Part shown: positions 48,800 through 56,027 of the stretch, in pieces
Position numbering within the stretch: the first letter of the stretch is position 1
Layout of the letters: each line of letters begins with the position of its first letter
Source: SAR324 cluster bacterium
Lineage (GTDB): Bacteria; SAR324; NAC60-12
Length of the DNA stretch: 64,000 bases
NCBI GenBank assembly: GCA_028281495.1
Contig: JANQJU010000082.1
Span: forward strand, 1-64,000
Direction of reading: 5' to 3'
Notes under the pieces: model-generated
What the model was told of the DNA's origin: nothing
The model's input: only the letters and a program-made list of their open reading frames with translations
Databases searched by the model: none
Position numbers and translations under genes: made by a program

Positions 48800-51208
48800 T
48801 TACCCTTGTTCCAGTTCTTGAATTGACTTCTGAGACCGTCGCTTTTGGATCACTCCTGGGATGTCCAAAATGAGGGAAACGACTCCATCTCCCAAAATGG
48901 TAGCCCCCACAATGCCCAAAACTTGTACAAAATTTTCTTCTAAGTTTTTGATCACCACTTGCTGCTGATCGAGAATTTTATCCACCATCAGGCAGTATTT
49001 GTGCCCAGACACTTCCACGATCACCACCGCTCCTTGGGTGGGATCGGTTTGAGATTCATCTGTTTTGAATAAACGGTGCAGCCGTACGAGGGGAATGCAA
49101 TCGCCTCGCACTTCGATGATTTCTTCCTGGCCTTGCACCGTCCGGTGTTGTGTGGCTTGAGGGATCAACGATTCCACAATATACAGCAAGGGAATGATAA
49201 AAATATTGCCTCCAACTTTCACGACCATACCATCAATGATGGCTAGGGTTAACGGCAATTTGATGCGAAACGTGGTGCCTTTTCCAGGAGTGCTTTGGAT
49301 CTCAATCGCCCCCCGCAACGCCTCGATCTCTCGTTTCACCACATCCATGCCGACCCCACGTCCCGAGATGCTTGTCACGGATTCCGCTGTGGAAAATCCG
49401 GGTTTGAGAATGAGGTGCAAAATATCTTGTTCCGAGAGTTCTTCTTCCTCATGCACCAAACCGCGTTCCTGGGCTTTGGTCAGTATCCGCTCTGGATCGA
49501 TGCCGGCCCCATCGTCCTGAATTTGTAACACGATATAGCCTTCCTCATGCGAAGCCGCCAAATGGATGGTCCCTTGAGCAGGCTTGCCTTGGGCCGCTCG
49601 TTCCCCTGGCGTTTCGATGCCATGATCCATCGCATTCCGTACTAAATGATTGAGCGGTCCACTGAGTTGCTCCGTGATGGTTTTGTCTACCTCGGTTTCT
49701 TCGCCAAAGGTTTGGATCTGAATTTGTTTTCCACTGCTTTTGGCAAAGTCGCGCACCATGCGACGTAACGGAGCAAACGCTCCTCCAATGGGCACCATCC
49801 TCACATTCATCACCTGCTCTTGAAGTTCACGTATGGTGCGTTCTTGATCATCCAGGAGTTGCAAGAAACTTTCGGCTAGACTCTCATCCAATTCTTCCAA
49901 CTGTTGGTAAAGCTGGGTGAATCGTGATTGTGCTATGACGGTTTCCCCTACTAAATTTTGTAGCGTGTCCAATTTACCGATATCGACGCGTAACGAAGAC
50001 GACTTTTGTGTAACCCCTGGGGCCGGTGAAACCTTTTTTGGCTTGGAGGCTGCGGGGGCTCCATTTTGAGGGTCTGCCGTGGATGGGGCCGCCGTGGATG
50101 CGGGCGTTAAAGGAGCATGGGGTGAACTCGCAGAAATGCGAGGTTGTGCCGCAATGGAACCATCGGGAGGCAATTCATCAGAAGCCATGGCAGAGCGGAG
50201 GTGTGTGGAGTCATGGAGTGCTGCCGAAACGTCCGGTGTTGGCAGACTCGTTGAGACGTTTGACTCCGAGGGAGATGCTGTTGCTTCCTTTGTTGAGGCG
50301 GGTGTTGGCACCATTTCAGGAAGTGGCTCCATGATCGGCATGGTTGGTTCCATGTTGAGTGCAGCTTTTTGCATGGTTTCTGGGGGTGGGCTGTCCCCAA
50401 TCTCGATGACAATATCGTGTTCTTCGAGATAGAACATCAACACCCCATCAACGTCAGCACGAGAACACGGAGCGATCAATTTCACACTCCACCATAGGGA
50501 TAATTCTTTGGGATTGATTTGCTCCAGATTGGGGACAGCATGGGGGTGCGGAACGACAAAGGTTTTTCCCAAAGCCTCAAGATCATGCAGCACGATCAAC
50601 GGGTCCCCTCCTTCTGCCAGCATGTCTTTTCGAAACCTCAAGTGAATCAAAAACGTTTGGTTGTTCTGAAAAGTCGCAATGTTTTGTGATGGAGGTGCTT
50701 GGCTTTCTTCGGTGAGGATCATATCCACATCGTCGTCTATCGCAATAGCTTTGAGGGGGGGGGACGCAGAGGAAGACACAGCGGTTGAAGAAGGTGGTTC
50801 TTCAACCATAGACGAAGAAGCCGTGACCCGGCTGTCACTAAAATTTTGGACCCGAATCAAGCTTTGGTTGATCTTGGTATGGTCCAAGGTTTCTGTTCCA
50901 CGGGCGGCCTGCAAAAAGTCCTTCACACAGTCGACTGCACCGAGTAGCAAGGAAATCAGTTCGGGAGTCACCAACATTTTTCCATCCCGAACTAAAGAGA
51001 GCAGGTTTTCAACATGGTGGGTATAGCCCGAAAGCTCGGCTTGTCCCACCATTCCAGCACTGCCTTTGATGGTATGAAAACAACGAAACAGGTTGTGGAT
51101 GAGGTCGGTAGAATGTGGGGTGTATTCCAAGGAAAGCAGGTCGTCTTCCAATACCAAAACCATCTCTTGGGCTTCTTCTAAGAATAGATTGAGAACCTCG
51201 TCTTCCAC
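48800..51208 (-). CDS. cheA: chemotaxis histidine kinase CheA
   Basis: This is 802 residues. The P1 (Hpt) domain has LFRCFHTIKGSAGMVGQ with phospho-His45. A Ser/Pro/Ala-rich stretch holds a small alpha/beta domain (about 180-270, FLIHLRFRKDMLAEGGDP) in the place of a P2 domain, then a long low-complexity linker (about 275-400). P3 has LDTLQNLVGETVIAQSRF. The P4 ATPase has NHLVRNAMDHGIE (N box), IQDDGAGID (G1) and GRGVGMDVVKREIEALRG (G2). The CheW-like P5 ends the protein. All kinase motifs are intact. It phosphorylates CheB and a CheY, but no cheY lies in the window; the receiver-cyclase encoded just upstream may be an alternative phospho-acceptor. Confidence 0.95.
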   Translation of the reverse strand: MEDEVLNLFLEEAQEMVLVLEDDLLSLEYTPHSTDLIHNLFRCFHTIKGSAGMVGQAELSGYTHHVENLLSLVRDGKMLVTPELISLLLGAVDCVKDFLQAARGTETLDHTKINQSLIRVQNFSDSRVTASSSMVEEPPSSTAVSSSASPPLKAIAIDDDVDMILTEESQAPPSQNIATFQNNQTFLIHLRFRKDMLAEGGDPLIVLHDLEALGKTFVVPHPHAVPNLEQINPKELSLWWSVKLIAPCSRADVDGVLMFYLEEHDIVIEIGDSPPPETMQKAALNMEPTMPIMEPLPEMVPTPASTKEATASPSESNVSTSLPTPDVSAALHDSTHLRSAMASDELPPDGSIAAQPRISASSPHAPLTPASTAAPSTADPQNGAPAASKPKKVSPAPGVTQKSSSLRVDIGKLDTLQNLVGETVIAQSRFTQLYQQLEELDESLAESFLQLLDDQERTIRELQEQVMNVRMVPIGGAFAPLRRMVRDFAKSSGKQIQIQTFGEETEVDKTITEQLSGPLNHLVRNAMDHGIETPGERAAQGKPAQGTIHLAASHEEGYIVLQIQDDGAGIDPERILTKAQERGLVHEEEELSEQDILHLILKPGFSTAESVTSISGRGVGMDVVKREIEALRGAIEIQSTPGKGTTFRIKLPLTLAIIDGMVVKVGGNIFIIPLLYIVESLIPQATQHRTVQGQEEIIEVRGDCIPLVRLHRLFKTDESQTDPTQGAVVIVEVSGHKYCLMVDKILDQQQVVIKNLEENFVQVLGIVGATILGDGVVSLILDIPGVIQKRRSQKSIQELEQG

Positions 51209-51262
51209 GCTTGATACCCTTGATGCAAAAAGGTCTATTGAATGCAGGCTGCTCCAACGATT

Positions 51263-52651
51263 CTATTTTTGTAGCAACGAAATCGCGCCATCCCAATTTG
51301 AAGGGATTTTCATTTTTTGTAGCTTCTGTAGCTGTCGCAGATGGAATTTGACCACGCGGTCTTTAGGATAAATCCCCAAGGCTTCCTGACAGGCGGCCAA
51401 CGCTTCAGTCCATTTTTGCTTTTTTCGATATACCAATACTTTTTCCAGCAGCGTCCCTACCCGCTGTTTGAGCTCTTGCAATTCGGGGGGGTCGGCATCG
51501 AGAATTTCATACACTCCCACGGGTTCCGATTTGCCTTTCACCCGAATCCAATCGACTTCTCGGTAATGATACGAATCCCGCTCCAGCAGATATTGAAAGG
51601 TGGTGTTGCTGATCAAAATACCGGCCCCATAAATCTTGGTGGCGCTTTCGATGCGTGCTGCCACATTCACACTGTCTCCAAGCACGGTTGAAATCATCCG
51701 GTCTCGGACCCCCACGGTCCCAATCACGACCGGTCCTGAGTGCACTCCAATACCAATCGCAATGGGGGGAAATCCCAGGCCTCTCCGATCTCGATTGTAG
51801 TCCTTCAAGGCGTTCTGCATGCCAATGGCCGCATTAACGGCATCGGTGGCTTCTAAGAAGTCAGACTCATCGGGGCGATCGAATAAAGCCAGGACGGCGT
51901 CCCCTACAAATTTATCCACAAAACCATGATTCTGGCTGATTTGCTCTGTCATGGCAGTGAAATAACTATTGAGGAATTCGAGTAGGGACTCTGGAGCCAT
52001 GCTTTCCGAAATGGCGGTAAACGCCCGGATGTCGCAAAATAGCATCGACAGGAAATCGTTTTTGCCTTGCCCCAGTTCGATAGTTTCAATGCCTTCGGTA
52101 GCCAATCGACTGAGAAATTGCTTAGGAACGAATTTTTCGAAGGTTTGGGTCATGGCCACGATCTTTTCTGAAACGGCCAGTTGCACTTTGGTTTCTTTCA
52201 ACTCCTGGTAGGCTCGTTTTTGTTCCAAGAGGGCGGCTCGCATTTGATCTTCTGCTTGTTTCATGCGGATCAGTACTTTCACTCGTGCGGCCAACTCCTG
52301 GGGATCAAAGGGTTTTCCCAAATAATCGTCTGCCTGCAAGGTGGACAATCCTTTCACCACTTCTTGGATCTCGCTGTGGGTTGTGAGAAACAACACGGGA
52401 ATTTCTTCCCAACTGGGATCTTGTTTGAGGATTCGGATGAATTCATCGCCAGTGAGATTGGGCATGTTGCGATCCAATACGATCACATCCGGGAAACGGC
52501 AGGGAGCGCACAAGATCAACTTTTGTAAGGCTTCAAATCCATCCTGGGCTTCCACCACTTCCAAGGAGGTGGATAGATTCGCTTCCAAGCTCTGGCGAAC
52601 GTGGAAGCGAATCGTTTGTGAATCGTCTACAATGAATATCAATGCAGCCAT
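51263..52651 (-). CDS. receiver-domain class III nucleotide cyclase in the chemosensory operon
   Basis: This is 462 residues. The receiver has IFIVDDSQTIR, VIVLDRNMPNLTG (Asp60), FLTTHSE and GKPFDPQE. A coiled coil of about 50 residues leads to the cyclase domain: MLFCDIRAFTAI, FVDKFVGDAVLALF, VLGDSVNVAARIE. The Lys, both metal Asps, the adenine-contacting Asp, Asn and Arg are all present. A TPR-like tail with SNWDG ends the protein, as in the other two cyclases of the window. It lies between the STAS gene (28 nt upstream) and cheA (54 nt downstream) in one apparent operon. The simplest inference is that CheA phosphorylates Asp60 and thereby controls cAMP formation. Confidence 0.93.
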   Translation of the reverse strand: MAALIFIVDDSQTIRFHVRQSLEANLSTSLEVVEAQDGFEALQKLILCAPCRFPDVIVLDRNMPNLTGDEFIRILKQDPSWEEIPVLFLTTHSEIQEVVKGLSTLQADDYLGKPFDPQELAARVKVLIRMKQAEDQMRAALLEQKRAYQELKETKVQLAVSEKIVAMTQTFEKFVPKQFLSRLATEGIETIELGQGKNDFLSMLFCDIRAFTAISESMAPESLLEFLNSYFTAMTEQISQNHGFVDKFVGDAVLALFDRPDESDFLEATDAVNAAIGMQNALKDYNRDRRGLGFPPIAIGIGVHSGPVVIGTVGVRDRMISTVLGDSVNVAARIESATKIYGAGILISNTTFQYLLERDSYHYREVDWIRVKGKSEPVGVYEILDADPPELQELKQRVGTLLEKVLVYRKKQKWTEALAACQEALGIYPKDRVVKFHLRQLQKLQKMKIPSNWDGAISLLQK

Positions 52652-52679
52652 GAAAGAGTGCTCAATCTATGGGGTCTAC

Positions 52680-52976
52680 TTAGTTTTCTGGAAGGGCAAA
52701 CAGGGGACTCAATCCCATCAAGTCCAATGCCGATTCTACCGCAGGACTCAGTCCTGTAATCATAAATTTTTTCTCTGCTTCCAAGGTCGAGTGCCGACAC
52801 GCTATGAACAATTGCAAAGCGGTCGTATCAATGGCCACCACCTCGCCTAAATCCAAACGGACGACCCCATTGGCTGAAGCCACATACGCCTGTAGGGCTT
52901 CTTGCAATGCTTCCGCATCGTGGATGAAAACTTCTCCACGAATAACCAAGGTTTCGTCTTGAGTCTGAAGATTCAT
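52680..52976 (-). CDS. STAS domain protein (anti-anti-sigma-like), first gene of the chemosensory operon
   Basis: This is 98 residues from the ATG at 52976, for which GGTGAG is the ribosome site. The STAS fold is clear: LVIRGEVFIHDAEALQEAL, VVRLDLGEVVAIDTTALQLF. The usual DSSG phosphorylation loop reads IDTTA, so Thr takes the place of the phosphorylatable Ser. Similar small STAS proteins open several chemosensory gene clusters. A partner could be the SpoIIE-type phosphatase at 34293-35585, but no anti-sigma kinase gene is present in the window. Confidence 0.85.
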   Translation of the reverse strand: MNLQTQDETLVIRGEVFIHDAEALQEALQAYVASANGVVRLDLGEVVAIDTTALQLFIACRHSTLEAEKKFMITGLSPAVESALDLMGLSPLFALPEN

Positions 52977-53493
52977 GGATCTCACCAAGTTCAGGTTCTG
53001 GGATTATCTGGATTTGTTCTTACAAATCCCATACCGAAGTGCAAATTTTCGATTCGCTCCGTACCCTGAGTGGGTAAAAAATGATGGCATGGCCTTAAAA
53101 ACTTTAAATGGCGTTTTGCAATAAGTAGATCGTCATAAGTTTTCTGACACAAAAATCGGTTTATGCCTTTTGCTTCAAGGAGCTAGATTAGGATTGTCCT
53201 ACAAAATTTATGACAGACTATTTAAATCCGTTGGGCCTACAGTTGAAACGACAAATCAAGCCATTAACTATAAAGATATTTTACGTTAAAATAGAGTTGC
53301 ATTTGTGGACTAAACGACTTAAATCATCGGAAATAAGACTGAATAAAAACCGTTAAGTTAACGTTTTTCTGAAACGGCTAAGCATTAGTTCTTCAGTCGC
53401 AGCACAACACTTTCGAATGGTTTGAGAGTGAACCTGTTTTTCTCTTCAGTTGAGGAATAATATTTTTAACCAAAAAGAACATGGAGACACATT
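52977..53493. promoter_or_regulatory. 517-bp divergent intergenic region between the chemosensory operon and the patatin gene
   Basis: No gene seen. The region is AT-rich and must drive the chemosensory operon leftwards and the patatin gene rightwards. The only structured element I see is the palindrome CGTTAAGTTAACG at 53351-53363, flanked by A-rich and T-rich sequence, which could be an operator or a weak hairpin. Confidence 0.4.
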
Positions 53494-54498
53494 ATGGCGA
53501 AAAAAAATGTAATCTTATTCAATGGAGGGGCAGCACTCATCGGGCAAGAAGTCGGGATGCTTGACTTGCTGAGAGAAGTCAAGGGTGTGACGCTCGATCC
53601 AGCAGAAACCTTTGTGGCGGGGTTGAGTTCGGGGGGGCTCATGGTTGCTGTCGTGAATGCCACGTTGGGTAAGAATCCACCGATCACTTGGGAAACGTTC
53701 AAAAACGAGATCCTATTCACGATTAAAAATGACGATATCTTTAAAAAGAAACTGATTCCGCCATGGGATACGGATCCGCTTCGCAAGACCTTAACTGGAG
53801 TGCTCAATGAACGAGCCGGATATAAACAGATTAAAGATTTACCGTTTCCCAGCGCCATTCTTACCGCATCGCGAGGGGCCAATCGGACCTGCTGGATAAA
53901 CAATGCTGTCAGTTCCATTCCTTCTGGGGATAATACCATTCTCCAACAGATACGAGAGAATGCACTTCAAGTGGATCTGGTCGACAGCCTGATGTGTACC
54001 TCCGCCATTCCCGTGCTTTTTCCAAGTCCTAAGCTGGGGTACGAACTCAACGGAAGTCAAAAATATGTCACGGATTCGAGTGGCGAAGAGGCGAGGTTCT
54101 TGGATGGAGGAACTTTTGGACTTTTTAAACGCCTGGAAGAGTTTTTTAAAGCTTATCAGGAAACCTTCGAAAACCTGTATTTTATCACGCCTAATTTTTT
54201 TGGTAGCAACACGGATTTTGAAGAATACTCCAGCGAACTAGGAGACTCTCTTTCAGAGGAACACGAAGAGGAATTGTTAGAAGTTTCCGAGTATTTCACT
54301 CGCTTGAATCCTTTTTTCCTCTTTTTCCGTCGCCTGAGGCAGTTCAATAAAAAATTTGGTTTGGCCAAGAATATGTATACGTGCGAACCGCAAATCAAAC
54401 GGTTTCCTTTGCTCAACTTTGAAACACAAAGAGAGCAATACGAGTTAACAATGGAGTGGGGACGGCAAAATCCCGATCAAATTGCAGTCGATATCTAA
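53494..54498 (+). CDS. patatin-like phospholipase/acylhydrolase
   Basis: This is 334 residues with the patatin catalytic dyad: VAGLSSGGLMVAV contains the GxSxG nucleophile elbow (Ser near residue 46), and ARFLDGGTFGLFK carries the DGG with the catalytic Asp near residue 205. The oxyanion GGG/GxG motif near the N-terminus reads FNGGAALIGQ. Such enzymes release fatty acids from phospholipids or other acyl esters. There is no signal peptide. An acidic segment (EEYSSELGDSLSEEHEEELL) precedes a basic, hydrophobic C-terminus (FFLFFRRLRQFNKKFG) that may touch membranes. It starts the plus-strand gene group running to 60374. Confidence 0.85.
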   Translation: MAKKNVILFNGGAALIGQEVGMLDLLREVKGVTLDPAETFVAGLSSGGLMVAVVNATLGKNPPITWETFKNEILFTIKNDDIFKKKLIPPWDTDPLRKTLTGVLNERAGYKQIKDLPFPSAILTASRGANRTCWINNAVSSIPSGDNTILQQIRENALQVDLVDSLMCTSAIPVLFPSPKLGYELNGSQKYVTDSSGEEARFLDGGTFGLFKRLEEFFKAYQETFENLYFITPNFFGSNTDFEEYSSELGDSLSEEHEEELLEVSEYFTRLNPFFLFFRRLRQFNKKFGLAKNMYTCEPQIKRFPLLNFETQREQYELTMEWGRQNPDQIAVDI

Positions 54499-54513
54499 GG
54501 GCTCATAGAAACC

Positions 54514-54547
54514 GGAAAATCGCTTGATTTCTTGTGGCAGATTTTCC
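54514..54547. repeat. 8-bp perfect inverted repeat after the patatin gene
   Basis: GGAAAATC and GATTTTCC are separated by 18 bases, 16 nt after the patatin stop codon. The long loop and missing T run argue against a strong rho-independent terminator. A weak terminator or mRNA-stability hairpin is possible. Confidence 0.35.
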
Positions 54548-54696
54548 ATAAGGTGACTTGTTAAGAGAATGTTATTAAAAAGTTAGAATATTGTGGAATT
54601 CTAACTTGATGGCCAATTCTTAAAATAATGGCAAAGGCGTGGTTGCAGAAAATCTTAAGCAACTACGCGAACCATATTACTGGCAAGGAGGAATCA

Positions 54697-55578
54697 ATGG
54701 GAATTGCTTTTGAACGAATCGTTATTGTCATGTGTGAAAACGCAACACGGGAGGATGTGCTCAACAATGACTACATGTCGGCCCTTCGCAAAAAAGGAGT
54801 GTTTTTAAGCAATAGTTATGGGGTGACCCACTCGTCACAGCCCAATTACATCAATTCTATCGGAGGGGATAGCTTCACCCTTTATGATGACACCCCCGGC
54901 TATGTTAAGTGGATTTACACACCAGACCCACCCCCCGTGACCAGTGTGGTGGACTTGATGGAAAACCAAAAAATAACATGGCGCAGTTATGCCGAAGATA
55001 TAACTGAAGCGTATAAAAGAGACACTGTGGCGTTGTTTCCTGAAATTCCACCCGATTATGGGTATTTTGCACGCAAGCATGTGCCTTTTCTTTCTTTTCC
55101 GAACATCGTACGCAACCCAGCCCGAATGGACGATATTGTGGATGGGGTGCAGTTCGAGAAGGATCTCGCCGATAACACTTTACCCAATTACAGTTGGTAC
55201 ACGCCGAATCTGATCAATGACGGACACACCTTGACCGAGGAACAGGCCGCAGAAGTCAAAGCGGATCCTACCCTCGATATCGGTCACAAAATCAACATCC
55301 AAAACATCGCCCAGTTTCTGGAGCAATTCTTAGGGCCGGACCCCATTGCTAAGTTTCCTCCCGAAACACTCATTGTCATTACATTTGATGAAGCGTATCC
55401 CTATTACGACCCCTATGAAATCTACACGTTGTTGATTGGGGATATGTTGGAAGCGGGCACCACCCGAACGGAGGCTTACAATCACTATAGTTTGCTCCGC
55501 TCCGTCGAAGTGAATTTTGGACTGGGGTCTCTTAAACGTAATGATGCGGTGGCATCCCCGTATTGGTTTTTGCAATAA
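54697..55578 (+). CDS. phosphoesterase family protein (phospholipase C/acid phosphatase type)
   Basis: From the ATG at 54697, chosen because AAGGAGG lies 5 nt upstream, the protein is 293 residues. The family pattern of PF04185-type phosphoesterases is present: FERIVIVMCENATREDVL (Glu-Asn metal and nucleophile region), HSSQPNYINSIGG, ITWRSYAEDI, PFLSFPNIV, NYSWYTPNLINDGH, then TLIVITFDEAYPYYDPY. The Glu, Asn, Asp and His ligands are in place. It hydrolyses phosphate mono- or diesters; the substrate is not evident. No signal peptide is found, which is unusual because many relatives are exported. Its position after a patatin suggests lipid-related chemistry. Confidence 0.85.
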   Translation: MGIAFERIVIVMCENATREDVLNNDYMSALRKKGVFLSNSYGVTHSSQPNYINSIGGDSFTLYDDTPGYVKWIYTPDPPPVTSVVDLMENQKITWRSYAEDITEAYKRDTVALFPEIPPDYGYFARKHVPFLSFPNIVRNPARMDDIVDGVQFEKDLADNTLPNYSWYTPNLINDGHTLTEEQAAEVKADPTLDIGHKINIQNIAQFLEQFLGPDPIAKFPPETLIVITFDEAYPYYDPYEIYTLLIGDMLEAGTTRTEAYNHYSLLRSVEVNFGLGSLKRNDAVASPYWFLQ

Positions 55579-55619
55579 TTCAGGGCGACTCCCCCTTCTT
55601 AATTTTTGAAAAGGTTTTT

Positions 55620-56027
55620 ATGTCTGAAAAGAAAGATGATCTCCTGACCAATGGATTGAAGTTGGCAGGCGAGGTGTTCTTATTACCCGGTGCCAGCTTG
55701 TTAGCAGATGGCAAAGTGAAGTCCGGTTTACTGCATGCCGGAGCGGGTATTGCGGCCCGTGCTGTGCTGGGTGGCCCATTCTTTCTAGTGGCGGCTGCCA
55801 ATTCGTTCAGCATGTCGTTGACTGGGGAAAATCTGATTTCCCATTTGCGGGGAACAAAAGATCCACGCAACACCAAGTTGGAAGACCGAGTGAAGCAAGA
55901 CGCTGCGGAGGGCATGGAACTCCATGAAATTCAAGAAAGTGTGAGCGAAGATGTGGAAGATCTCTACTTAGAGGCCCAATCTGTCTCAAACGATGATTCA
56001 CCCCCCAGCCCGAAACCAGCTACATGA
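55620..56027 (+). CDS. DUF6072-type small membrane-associated protein
   Basis: This is 135 residues from the ATG at 55620. The core reads LTNGLKLAGEVFLLPGASLL, ADGKVKSGLLHAGAGIAARA, VLGGPFFLVAAANSFSMSLT, with a Gly/Ala-rich hydrophobic hairpin (about 28-75), followed by a charged acidic tail. The pattern agrees with the family annotated DUF6072, whose function is unknown. The hairpin may insert in the membrane. Its last 4 bases overlap the start of the ABC transporter gene (ATGA), so the two are probably co-translated and may act together. Confidence 0.7.
   Translation: MSEKKDDLLTNGLKLAGEVFLLPGASLLADGKVKSGLLHAGAGIAARAVLGGPFFLVAAANSFSMSLTGENLISHLRGTKDPRNTKLEDRVKQDAAEGMELHEIQESVSEDVEDLYLEAQSVSNDDSPPSPKPAT

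Noticed and set aside
54514..54547. Rho-independent terminator after the patatin gene
   Set aside because: The inverted repeat is AT-rich with an 18-base loop and no T run follows.
54628..54696. Upstream ATG at 54628 as start of the phosphoesterase
   Set aside because: A near-perfect AAGGAGG lies just before the ATG at 54697, where the conserved family sequence begins.
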